From the NCBI GenBank assembly GCA_035236585.1, contig CP141138.1:32313437-32377436 (forward strand): DNA of 64,000 nt, in the 5' to 3' direction. Below, piece by piece: positions 10,529 through 22,860 of this stretch (its first letter is position 1; each line of letters opens with the position of its first letter). The notes under the pieces were generated by a model, which worked only from the letters and a program-made list of their open reading frames with translations, was not told the DNA's origin and did no database searches. This stretch comes from Warburgia ugandensis (Eukaryota > Streptophyta > Magnoliopsida > Canellales > Canellaceae). The translations under genes were made by a program, and so were the position numbers.

Positions 10529-13500
10529 ATCACAATAGATTTGTAATTGGATCTTTATTTATATTGTTTACCTATAATTATACTTTTAGGTTGCATTAGA
10601 TTAGGTTTTTGCATCATTCTTGCATATTTTGCTAATTCCTCAAAAAAAGACCCACCTTTCTTTGTTTTTATATGAGGAAAAATTGGCAAGAAGAGCTTCA
10701 TCAACTAGATAAGATTTTCTTTTTTTTTAGATTAGGTTTTTTCAGAGAACTTGTAGTGAGGTCCCATTGTATCTTGCAATTTCTTTATTTCATTTAAAAC
10801 ATGTTGTATTAATAAAGGACAAGTGTGGGGTATGGTGGCCCACACTTGATCTTCATCAAAAACCTCATTACAAGTTTCTCTCACTCTCTTTTATTTTCTT
10901 AGTGTAGTTGCATTTAGTGTGGTTTGCAAAATTGGTTGGTAGTGTAACTAATTTAGTTTAGGGTCATTCATTATACTTATTACATATTAATTAGGATTAT
11001 TGCATTAGATTGCACCTATTTAACAAAGGTGACTTTTTTAGATAGCATATAAGTAAGCATTAGTTTCTCTTTTCATGCTTTACATTCCATATTTGCTACC
11101 TTATGGTGGATGGAATACACTGATAGTAAGAGCCCACAAGAACCCTCATAAGATAAGGATTGGATTTCATCATTATATCTTTGGCCCACCTGAGTAATCA
11201 AATCAATTCCTTGTATGTTAGAAATCCGAGCCCTGAATCTTAATTTAAATCAAGTAGCAAGAGACTTCGGGTATCGAGCTCGTAGGACCCTTTTAGAAGA
11301 AGGGGATCTATTGTCACTCCAGTGGCTTTTGAGAATAGTGGTTATAGTGGGTATCCAAATCTAAGTAATTTTTTCATGCCTTTCTTTGATGGTTGTTGAG
11401 GCCAAAATGCCTCCTTCCATGACAATTATATTAACCACTTTAGAGTAGAACCTAAATGGTAAGCAATTATCAAGCCTAGACAAAAGGAGGAATTATCTAA
11501 ATTTAGGTCTAAAAGCTACCACCCTACACATTATCAAAGATCAATAATTCAGCTTGTTAGTAGACTATTAGGGATTGATTGTGCATCATTTAGAGTTTGG
11601 AGTCACATTTAGTTAGGATGCATAATTTAGTTAGGTTTTTTTTATTAAATTCATGTAGAAAAAAGAAAGAAAGGAGAAGATAAAGTACTCATTCATTGCA
11701 TACAATGATTTTTTTTTAGTACAATGACCTACAAAGAAGGGGATAGGAAACCACTTTGATACTATTTTACTCCCAAGTCAATGCCTTATGAGGATAGTAA
11801 TGAAATAGAGGCAAGGCATACTCTTAATTAGTCCAATAGATATGGTAGATTAGATGCTATGATGGAGAAATAGATATCACTTGAATAGGTTCTTTGCTTC
11901 TAAGAAAAATACTAAGGCATATTAACAACCCTAGTACGATAATTCCTCTATTGAGTCATATCAACAACCTTAGTATAATGACTATGACTCTCTTGAATCT
12001 TTATATCCTTCCACTTCATGGCCATCAAGCTCATCCTACAATGGATGTTATTTGGAGCAAGTGGATCCACCTAATGCATTCCCTAAACCTAGCAATCACT
12101 ATTATCCTGAGATAGACTATCAAGACTATAATGGATGGGCTAGGCATCATGAATAACCATGGTTTCAACATTATTAGGATTAACCATCATGGTCCCAACC
12201 TAATCATCCATACTAAGAATATTAAACATATTAGGGAGAACAATCATGGTTCATTCCTATTCAAAACATTCATATTACCCTAATGCCACAGTACTATGAG
12301 CCATACGAGTCTAAAGAATCATTAGAAGAGACCCGAATTAAAGAAAGTATGAAACTAATATCATTGAAAATGTATCAAATTCATGCTGACATTATACAAT
12401 TTATTGAGGAAATGAAACAAATTAGGAGAACAATGAAAAAACCTTTGAAAGACTTACAAGGGTAGAAATACCATATGTTCCTTCTAAGCTACTTGGTTTC
12501 TAACCATCCTTGGAATCCTCCAATTCACATCCACTCAAGTATTGTCCTACTACTTTTTATGATTATGATGAAGAGACATCCATTGAAGAAGAGAATGAAT
12601 ATATAAACACTGATCCATTAGTAGACACTTCTGAAAGGTAAGATCGAGTAGAAATCCCTATAATTCTTGAAATTCAAATTGAGCCTTGCAGTGTAGAAAC
12701 CTAATTAGGACCTACATATTTTATTTGATTAAACATTAGATAACAATATAGGCCCACCTAAAATCTTTCCTATGTATAAAAAGAAGGATTTAAGCTTCAA
12801 CATCCACCAACTCTAGGGTACACATTAGAAATTGATAAGGATTTAAGCCCCACCATTACTCTACCTTTAGAAAAATAAGAACAACTTCTCAGAGAAATTT
12901 AGAGTTAGCTTAATCCCCAAATTTAAGATGATGTAAGGAAGAAGGAAGAAGAATGTGTAGATTTGAAGTGATGCTGTTTCATTGATTCCTCCTAAAGGTA
13001 TCATTTCAATTAAAATTTGGTTATTCATGATGTACAATGATCCCTCCTTCTTAAGCATCCACACTGATTGCAATGGCCTCTAGTATCCCTAAAATTGGTA
13101 ATCAGTGGGGCCATTCATCTAGAATTAGTCCTACTAAAATTAAATGCATGGTGGTCTGTCAAGCTATATTTTTACCATCCCCAAAAATGTCTAGGTGGAG
13201 GATGTGTATTGACTACCATGAAATTCTTACATTGAGTGAAAAATTCCTCCATTGTTAGGTTTAGGAATAAGAGAAACTAGCTTGGTTTAGAGTAGATTAG
13301 TTATATGATATGTCTAGTTGAAGATGTTAAACTTAGCACTTACTAGGAGGCAATCCAAGGTTTTAGAGTCTCATTTTTCTATATCACTCATTTATCATAA
13401 AGTTGTCCTATATTTCAAAACATTGGGGACAATTTTTAGTTCATGGGGGTTGTAGACATACATGAGATATCTAGTTTTCTTCATAATTTACAAAAGAAAA

Positions 13501-15020
13501 AATCTAAGTTTTTTTTAAGTTTTTAAGGTCAAAGTTCCTTTACTATAATGAGAATTAGATTGTCTTAAGCTTAGTATTTCCACTACCTTAACTTCTTAAT
13601 AAAAATGCATATAGTTAATTTTGCATCTTATTCATGCCTTGAAGTATTTTATGAAAGTTAAATCTTGAAAAATACTTACACATAGTACATATTCTAGACA
13701 TACAGATGGTTATGACTTAGAGACCCTAAAGAAAATCAGTGAAGACCTACATACCCAGCTGAGTTTTAGAGACTATCATCTTTCTAGGGTTATAAATAAT
13801 TCAATAACTCTTTTAGCAAACATCAAATTTGAGAGATCCCAGTATTGTTTATTTTAGTTACAATGCCAAGAACTAAAAGAAGTACTAACTTTGTTTCTTG
13901 AATATTTATTAATCTAATAGGTTTATGAAACTTAGGAAATTATATAGGCCACCCTTGTTTAAGCCTAGAGACACAACACCTACCCAATATATTATACCAC
14001 TAATTAGACCCTTTGAGCCTCTTGGTAAGCCTCTTCTTTATTAAGGCCCATTCACCCCAACCCAAAGAAACCCTAGTAAGAATATGCAATTTACCTACCT
14101 TTCAAAAATGAGTAGAGATTGTAGTAAAAGTAGAAAAAATAAAAAAGTTAGAGAATTAAAATATATCAAAAGTACAAAGAAAAGTTTTCCTTCTTATAAA
14201 TACAAAGAAAAAGGGTATTATCAGAAAAAGAAAAGAAAAAGAAGAAAAGAGAAAGGAAAATACAAAAGAGGTATTCACTTCAATCAAAGTAGAAAAGTAA
14301 AGTTGTCCAACATTTAGTTGAAGACCTCTACTTAGATTTGAAACTTTGAATCCTTAACACTTCTTTTTAGAACCCTACCCAAGCCTACGTTTCGTCCTTT
14401 CTAAAGGCCTATTGAACTTGGGTGGAATATAGCTTTGATGAGGATATAAATAGGAAGGAATAAAGGTGAATTACTTCTATTGATCTTGATAATGACATCT
14501 ATTTTTAGGGATCATATTTCTTTGTCTCATCTGTGCTTACAAAATTATGTGAACCATTGATATCTTTGGATTCACTCAAATAGTAAGAGGAAGTTGTTTG
14601 ACCTTTTTCCTTGAGTGCTTTATTTCTAAGTGTATGCAAGTGAGAATTTAAGGTCAAGACATCTTTCCAATGGAGCAATAAGCATTACTATTTAGAAGTC
14701 TTGACTTATGTAGTCTGTATACACACACATGCACTCCGAGATATAATTGTAATAAAATGGCTTTAGTATGTGGATAACTTATGGAATTTTTCATTCATCT
14801 TTATTAAGTTATTAAATTTAGTAGAGTGCTAATGGATGATAATTCTTTGGGACAAAATTCACTGCAAACCCTTATGAGGCTTAACTTATCCACTAGGGGT
14901 AACCTAGGGTTTAAGGGCTTGTTGCATATGCAAAATGCAATTGTGAGTACCTAAAAAATTGACAACCATTTTGTTTTGATGATTTTTCCCATGGTTTGAT
15001 AAGGGCTAGTAAAATTTTGG
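10529..15020 (+). mobile_element. Internal region of element A, without recognisable pol
   Basis: About 4.5 kb of AT-rich sequence runs parallel to element L read on its minus strand. A short open stretch at 12283-12465 (60 residues, charged, Lys/Glu/Met-rich and likely helical) follows a Tyr/Trp/His-rich region at about 12090-12300. The 3' part contains the hairpin/G-tract block near 13418-13452 and an A/G-rich stretch at 14100-14300 whose Lys-rich translation is probably just composition. I see no protease, RT, RNase H or integrase motif. Confidence 0.6.
13418..13452 (+). other. Conserved hairpin plus G-tract of element A
   Basis: 'aaacattggggacaattttt' is followed by a 'catgggggt' tract. 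It is homologous to the blocks in elements L, B and C and lies about 1.6 kb before the 3' LTR. Confidence 0.5.
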
Positions 15021-15030
15021 TTGAGGGGTG
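15021..15030 (+). other. Polypurine-like tract of element A
   Basis: 'ttgaggggtg' directly precedes the 3' LTR start TGATAAGTG at 15031. This is the position expected for the plus-strand primer of an LTR element. Confidence 0.55.
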
Positions 15031-18000
15031 TGATAAGTGTTCACTTTTTTTATAAAAAGTGGCCAATTAGTAGTCCATGTGTTATCCAATATAGTGTTTA
15101 TTCTAGATTTTTTAGAAAATTTGTACCACATGCATTTCTAACTTAATAATTCAAAATTTTGATATTTTCCAAGTTCAAGAGCTAATCTAAAATAAGTATG
15201 TGATCCATCATAAACTTTTGGGATTTAATTAGGGTTTTTCATCATTTGTAGGTGTTAAGAAGGTTACCCAAAGGCTGAGATTGATCGAGATATAAGTTGA
15301 AGATCAAGATTAAAAGATCAAGCCAAGGCCTAAAAATGGCATCAATCCAAGGTGTTATGAAAGTTCAAGACCATCTTAAGGCAAACAAGAAGGCAATGGG
15401 AAGCATTAAAGGTGATTAAAATGGTCCATTCAGCAAGTCATGCAATTCCATGACTTTGCATAAGAATTGGAGTTATGTATGATGTTCCCTAGTCCAACTA
15501 GGAAACCTGAGGAAGCTAAGCCATTCGAGCTTTGAAGCCAAAGGACTTAGCAAAGTGAACCATCAAGCCACATGGATTCACACTATTGGAGGAGACTTTT
15601 CAAGTAATTATCCCATGTTAAAAGTGTGATTTTCAAGGGATAATTAGAAGGTTTTGAGAGATATTTGTAAAAGGTAAGATGATCATGGATAAGTGGACCA
15701 ATCAAGAGAGAAAAAACTCACTTTTCATTTTTATTTTTTTTATCCTTTCCACCCACCTAATCTAGGGTTCCATGTTTTTGGCCTCAGGAGGGAGGCACCT
15801 TCCTAAAAAAAGTGGTGCCTCCCCCTTGCTTAGTTGTCAGTTCCTTTTTTCCCTCTTTTCATTGCAACCTTCCCAAGAAAGTAATGCCTCCCACTTTCTA
15901 ATTATATGGCAACCAGCCATGATTTTATCCTTAGCTCATTCCTCCACCGCATCTCTCTACCTAATTTTCCTACCTTGAAGTCCTAGATCTAAATGCATCT
16001 TATCTTCCTAGAATAAGATCACATCCAATTTGAGACCAAAAAATCTATATTTACCCCATGGAATTCTACGTCTTTTTCTAAGTAGGGGTTTGGTTTCCAC
16101 CCCCTACAAAAGTGGAATTTCATTCAAGGGAGATCTAGGACTCTTTTGCTACTTTTCTTTGGAAATGTCTCATGAATTTCTTCGAGCTTCCTTTCCTTGT
16201 TTCTTGAACTTCAATCTCACATTATTTGCTTCCTTTAATTCCTTGCTTTGTTTATTTTCCTTCTTGATTTATTTTCATCACATAGAACTAACTTATGTTT
16301 CCTTGAATCTTGCTTTCACTCCTATTTTTCTTACTTAATTATTCAAGATCCAAGTTACTATTTCTCTGGTAGTGACTACCAAGAGAAATAGAAGATTGAA
16401 TCTCTTTGGTTTCCTTCTCATAGTTCTCTTGTTCCTTGCTTCTTTCACCTTGTTTTCCCCTCATTTCTTTGCCATGTTCCTTGCTTCTTCATGATATCTT
16501 AGTTTGGATTTTGGTCAGTGGAGTGTGTTTAATTCTTTCTTTGAATCAAGTTCTAAGCCTTAGAAAAGTGCACATTTTCCAACCTTGATATGTATGCAGA
16601 TGTGCACCATTGTTGGATCTAATTTCAAGTCAATGAATGAGTTTGTTTCAAGAGTAGTGTTCCTATTTAACTTCAGTAGGAAGTAATTTCAATTTTGAGT
16701 GTTATATCCATGAAAAGTGCTTGTTAAGTTTCTTTCAATGCCTTATTTAATTGACTTTCATATAGACCATGTTGCTGGCATTTTCTATCTTATGTTTCAT
16801 GTACAATGTCCAGCAGTCCTTGCATCTTATTTTGTTGAAATCTTAGGAACCCATTTTGATTTTTAGTTAGTTTAGTGGATGCTGGTGTATGTTTTAATTT
16901 ACTCATAAGCACATGAATCAATTGAAGTCAATGTATGCGAGTGAGATCGATCCCACAAGGAATCTCACAATTTGTGTGTTAGATGAATCCTTATTTGAAT
17001 TATCTAACCTAGTCAAATGAGTTGGTTTTTTATTCTAAACTAGGGATTGAATTAACATGGAAATATAACACATGTTAGAAACATGGAATACTGAAACATG
17101 TTAAAAGTGAACAAACTAAATTTAGAAACTTTCCTCAAAACACACTTTCTAAAAATTACACTTTCCTAAAACTACAATTAGAAGCTTTTCTAAAAATAAA
17201 ATTAGAAGCTTTCTAAAACTATTCTAAAGATGCATAAACTTAGACAACAACTAAGAAAACCTAAACTTGAAATAAGATAAACTATGAAACATGCAAAACT
17301 AAAGAATACTATGCAAAAGAGTGTGCATGAAACAAGGTGAGATGAATGGAACCTAAGTAAACTCATGATGCATGAATTGACATGGATATAGTGCACATGG
17401 GTCCTAACCTTGTGCATATGTTATCCTAACAAAGTAAAACATAAACTACAATGCAAGATGAGTATTAAGACTACACAAGTTATACATTAATCTAAGATGT
17501 AATTTAAGCTACAATGGAATGCTTGAAATAAGAAGTGTACACATGATTCTAAGATGAAATTTTTTCTTAAATGGAATATGAATGATGTGCATGAAATCTA
17601 TATTAAAAAAAATGCATGAAATAGCTAAGCTAAAGTACATGAATATAAATGAAATATGCACATAAAAATAAAGGAACTTGATGAAAACTATTCTAGAATT
17701 ATGCGTGGAACTTAAGCAAACTATGACATGGAATGCATCAAATGAAGAATTGCATACATGAAAGATTCAATGCAATGGTGTGTATGAATATTAAACAAAT
17801 AAATTCATCATAATATCCATGGAAAATAAGCTTTAAATCAAGTCGTTCATTCTTGAATAATACCCACCAATCATGAAATAAGAAGGATTTTTATTGAATT
17901 GCAAAATGGTTACATTTGTGGTACACATCTTACAAGAGAGCTGTGCACCATTCTTGAATCTAAAAAGAACCCAAATAACTTCTTCAATCATCCAACAATC

Positions 18001-20281
18001 AATCCAAGTTCATCACGTATGTGATAGAAGAAAGAACCGAAAGAAAGAGATTGAAAAGAGGATAGTGAGAATAATGGAACTCAAGGAATCTAAGGCACTC
18101 AAATAAGTTGATCTAAAGATCACTAACTCTTATCTGTCACTACAAGATATTAGTGATCCTTAGGAACCATGATCTAAGGCTAACAACAAAAGGCAAACAA
18201 GCATGGAAGAGTAAGGAATAAGGCAGGGAAAATAAATAGGGAATCGAAGGACTTTAACCAAAGCATTAAAGTAAGAAATCAACAAAAGGCTAAGGAATGA
18301 AACCAGCCTTGAATTAAAGATGCACAAAAACAAGGAACACCAACTAGAAGTATGCGTGGAAGGCTTGGAAAGAAGGGCTTCCCATGGAAGATTGTGTTGA
18401 AGTCTTTGGAATAAGGCATGTGAGAGATGCCCTTTTTTGTTGGAGTTAGGTGTCCCTCTCTTGTAAGATGTATATTGCCTGGAACTTAAGGGAATAAATA
18501 GTTTCTTTTAAGCATCTTTCTAGGATGACCTAAGGGAAATTTAAGGTGCAATGTGATTAGAAAAAAATTGGATGGTTAGGATAAGAAAATGGATGGCTAT
18601 CTAGGGCCTCCTAAAGAGGAAACAAGATGGGAGATGTGGTGGGAGGCTCCTACTTTTTAGGATGGAGCATCTCCACCTTTCTTCCATGCATGGAAAACCC
18701 TAGGGGGTGATGTGGCAGGTGAGATAGAAGAGGAAAGAGGGAGGAAAAGAAGGGAGGAAGAAAGATATAAGAAGGTGTGTTGTTGAGTGGAGAATGGAGT
18801 GTATAGAATTATAAGGGCTGTAAAGTGCCTATTTTTTTGGAAAATGGTATGGAACTCCCTCTCCTCTAAGTGTAACACTTGGAATGGCAAGAAGGAATAG
18901 ATGAAAGGAGGAAAGATAGGAAATAGAGGGAAGAGAAGAAAGAGTTAGGACTCTTCTCCCATTGGTCCACCTTGCATGCTTTCTTGTTTTGATTTTCACC
19001 TAAATATCTTCTAATTGTCCTCTTGAAATTCACTTTTAGCTTTAGGATAATAGAGTGAAATTCTCCTCCAATAGTATTACTCCATATAGCATTGGCTTAA
19101 GTGGCTTGAATGGCTCATTTCGAGAGCTCATTTAGGTTGGTTTCATGGCCCCTATCCTTGGCTTTAATGGCTTGGTTGACTTTCTTAGCTTATCACCTTC
19201 TCTCATGGCATATATGGCTAATTGACTTTCATGGCTCCCATGCAAAGGTGGTGGAATTGCACAGCTTGTGCAAAGGTGTATCTTAATCACCTTTAACACT
19301 TCCAATTGCTTATTTGTTTGGCCTAGAGATAATCTTGAACCTTGATCACACCTTGGATCGATGATATTTAGGCCTTGGCTTGATATTTTGATCTTGATCT
19401 TCAATTCTCATCTCGATCAATCTCGGCCATTGGATCATCATCTCAATTCCTACAAAAGGTTAAAAACTTTAATTAAATCCTACAAATTTATGATTATCAC
19501 ATAATTACTTTGGATTAGCCTTTCAACCTATAAAATTTCAAAATTTTGATTTATTAGGGTAGAAATGCATGTGTTACAAATTTTCAAAAAGACACGGGAA
19601 ATAATACTATATTTTATAACACATGGACTACTAATTGGGTGATTTTTATACAAAATTGAACACTTATCAAGGTCTTTGATTAGTTTGTGTGTTGGTTAGC
19701 TGTCAACTCATAATTTCTGGGCATCTCTCACTCATTAACCATGTGCACAACTCCATGAGTCACGTACATGGTAAGTGGGTGAATTTCTATTAAGTGGATT
19801 ATTATTCTTTCATTTCATGTTATTTTACCATTACCTTTTTAGTTATATGCATCTTAGTTTAGTTTTAGAAAGTTTCCTTTTTGGGTTTTAGAAATTTTCA
19901 TTTTTAGAAAGTTTTAGAATTAGGAAAATTTCCTTTTTAGTAAGCTTCCTTAAGTTTTCCTAGATTCATTCATTCTAGTTTTGAATTATTTTCTTCTACT
20001 GAATGCATGTTAGTTAGCAAAGTTTCTAATTTCATTGAATATCTTTATTTTTAGAAAGTTTCCTCTAGTTGTAGTTTCTAATTTAGTGTATGTTTCCAAT
20101 TTCATGTTGCTTACTTTCCTAGTTTAAATCTAAATCCAATTCATTCTCTCTTTTTGTTGAAGTTATGCACTTTAAATAGATACATCTAACATAAAAATTT
20201 GTGAGACTCCTCATGTGATCAACCTCTCTAGCTTGCAATACTATAGTGAATCATGCAATTGCGAGTAATATTAAAGCTATA
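15031..20281 (+). repeat. 3' LTR of element A, interrupted by a solo LTR
   Basis: The LTR starts TGATAAGTGTTC and is homologous along its length to 5493-10501. The match breaks at about 16880 and resumes at 19670 ('ctttgatta...'), which brackets the nested minus-strand LTR. It ends near 'taaagctata'. Confidence 0.75.
16880..19669 (-). mobile_element. Solo Athila-like LTR nested in element A
   Basis: On the minus strand it begins TGATAAGTGTTC at 19669 and ends near 16880 after a stretch resembling the end of the A-type LTR, including the complement of 'ccacaaggaatctcac' at 16957-16972. It is about 2.8 kb, with no internal region on either side. It is a relative of the host LTR, in the opposite orientation. 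I could not see a clean 5-bp target duplication, so the left boundary is approximate. Confidence 0.65.
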
Positions 20282-21543
20282 CTAGATTATCACTCTGGCC
20301 ATTTCTTTTTCAAAAGCCAAGATATTTTTGTTGCTTTCAAAATTACAATTTGATAAATATTTCCAAAAAATTGGGATGTTACTATAAGGGTGATGGATCA
20401 TGTGTGTGAACTAATGGAGTGGGATTCATGTTATGCATGAGATGATGATAGGATGGAATGTAAAAGTAAACTAATGAAATGAATGATCTAATATGTATCA
20501 AAGTGAATTGTACATAACAACTAAGAATTATGCATGAAAAACAACATTAATGATGCATGTGATTCTAGATGATGTATGCAAGAGAATGGACATGGAGAGA
20601 AATAAAAATGAGAATAGGCAAGAAAGGAATTAGAATAGCTTGGGACCACACCTTTATCTCCAAACGATTTGAATATTGATACTTGAAGGGAGCTTGGGTG
20701 AAGGTGATCTTCATCCCTCTCTTTCTCCTAGCTTTAGCTTTGAACTCTAGGAAAAGTTGAAAGATTCTAAACTTATTCTTAAATCCCTTATTTATATATT
20801 TTAGCATGGAAATCAAGAGGGATCAATGGTTGAGATTAAGCAAACCCAACTTAGAAACCAATCAAGGGATATGGGGGAGTCATGATTTTCATATAGGAAA
20901 GTGGCACAGAAAATGGAGGGAATAAGATAGAAAGAGAAAGACAAATAAAGATGAAACCCCAAGGAAGGAAAGGGGATAAGTGGGAAAGGAAAGGAAAAGG
21001 AAAGAGGTTACTTAGGAGGGAAGGAAGGGATGTTTGGTGGGATTTAGTAAGTGGAAAGTTGGGGGGGCGGGGGGGGGGGGGTGAGGGGAGGAGGGAGAGT
21101 GGGGAAGGCATGTTTTCCATTTGGATGGGGGGTGTCTTAGAAACCCTAAAGTTGAGTTTGGGCCATTAGATCAAAATGGATGGTTGAGATCTTTATTTCC
21201 TTAGGGTTTTGTGTTAACTTTTTAGTATAGAAAAGGTTGCTAGGGTTTAGAACTTTTCTTTACTTCATTCTTGCCCTTAGATCATGCTTACCCTATCTTG
21301 AATTGATGAAATTCCTTTAGGAAATGTAGATTTTTCTTAATCTTAATATTCTCTCCACTATTGGATTGGATTGCCCTAGAATGAATATGCTTGATTCCTT
21401 AGAGATTTCTTTATATATTTCACATGGGACCAAGTAGACTTCACCACATTTGCATGGATAAGACATCCAAACATTGGGTGATCTTCTTCATTTGCTTGGG
21501 TAGGGGACAGAAAGTAAGCAAAAGTCTTCGTGAGGGTCTTAAT
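20282..21543 (+). repeat. Repeat R, copy 1 (R1), left part
   Basis: This unclassified dispersed repeat matches R2 (46706-47780) in the same orientation and R3 (51457-53280) in the opposite one. Shared landmarks include 'cttgaagggagcttgggtg' near 20680, 'gaactctagg' near 20740, and the block at 21236-21420 ('ctagggtttagaacttttc'). No coding motif is recognisable; the open frames here are low-complexity. It could be a long LTR of an unnamed family. Confidence 0.5.
21061..21106 (+). other. G-rich tract with G-quadruplex potential
   Basis: Runs of 7 and 13 G are separated by one C, followed by 'gtgaggggaggaggg' and 'ggggaagg'. There are at least four G-runs within 45 bases. It sits in repeat R1, in a purine-rich segment. 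Confidence 0.7.
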
Positions 21544-21982
<439 letters not shown>

Positions 21983-22851
21983 TTGGAATGATCCATAGGA
22001 ATTAATTAAGTCATTGCCATAGGAATTACCTAAGGAAAAACTCTAGGTGTAGGAAATGAAATGTAGGGTAGAATTGAAACTAACAAGATGAAGACATTGT
22101 CCATGATCATGAATTGTAAAATGTAACTAGGGAAAAGACTCAAGTGATTAATCAAGAGGAGGACAAATCATAGGAAAGCAATTAAGGTATAGGAGATAGA
22201 AAGAAATAGAAGAGATAGGATACAATTGTATACAAGGTGAGGTCTAGGGGTTTAATTGAAAGGCTAATGCAATAAAAGGGTAAATTGGAGATTGCAACAT
22301 GAGGGCTGTCTTGTGCATGCATTCAAATCAGCCCAAGCTATGGTATGATGGTGGGCTATGTTGGCTGCATATGGCAAGTAGCTAGCCATCAAGGAGGGGG
22401 AGAAATGGTTTAAAAAATGAGCTTCTTCTTCCTCCTTGCTCTCCATCCCATGACCAACATTGTTAGCCATAGCAACCCTTGGAGAAAATATGCAAAACCA
22501 AAGGAAGAATGTCAAGAAGAAGTGGGGGAAATAGGAGGTGAAGTGGAGCTGTAAGCATCCTTTAGCAATGAGCCCATATGCTCTTGGAAAACTTAAGGAA
22601 ATTGAGCTGGAAAACTAGGAAGAAAAACTAAGAAAATAGTCACACTTCTAGCAAGGAAAAGAATGTGCAAGGGAGAGCAAAGGTGGAGTGAGAAGGAGAG
22701 GAGTTAGAGGGAAATTTGAACCCTGCTAATGTATGTCCCCAACACATGCTGGAGATTGTATCAATTGGAGGAGGAAAGACCCAAAAATAGTTGAGAATCA
22801 TTGGGCTTCTCAAGGAGGTAGGGAACTCTTGGAATTTGGCCAAGAAGACCC

Positions 22852-22860
22852 TATTTAAAC
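22852..22860 (+). promoter_or_regulatory. TATA-like box of LTR G
   Basis: 'tatttaaac' follows a GA-rich stretch and precedes 'ctctaaattg', a layout typical of a plant LTR promoter. There is no experimental support. Confidence 0.35.

Larger units (their letters stand above)
5493..20281 (+). mobile_element. Non-autonomous Athila-like LTR retrotransposon fossil (A)
   Basis: This element has both LTRs: 5493-10501 and 15031-20281, each enlarged by a later insertion and about 2.5-2.6 kb without it. The internal region (10502-15030) is about 4.5 kb. A primer-binding-like site of the tRNA-Asp/Glu type lies at 10511-10528 and a purine tract at 15021-15030. No pol domains are recognisable internally. 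Over their first few hundred bases the two LTRs differ by eye at roughly one position in seven to ten, which implies an old insertion, probably several million years or more depending on the substitution rate. No convincing target duplication was found outside the element. It is broken in several places. Confidence 0.7.

Noticed and set aside
14084-14317. Lys/Arg-rich 77-residue frame that could be taken for a basic nuclear protein.
   Set aside because: The matching A/G-rich stretch in the tails of C and E does not keep this frame; it reflects composition.
20851-21169. Pro-rich and Gly/Arg-rich frames on opposite strands.
   Set aside because: They come from the purine-rich strand and G-run of repeat R1 and have no conserved motif.
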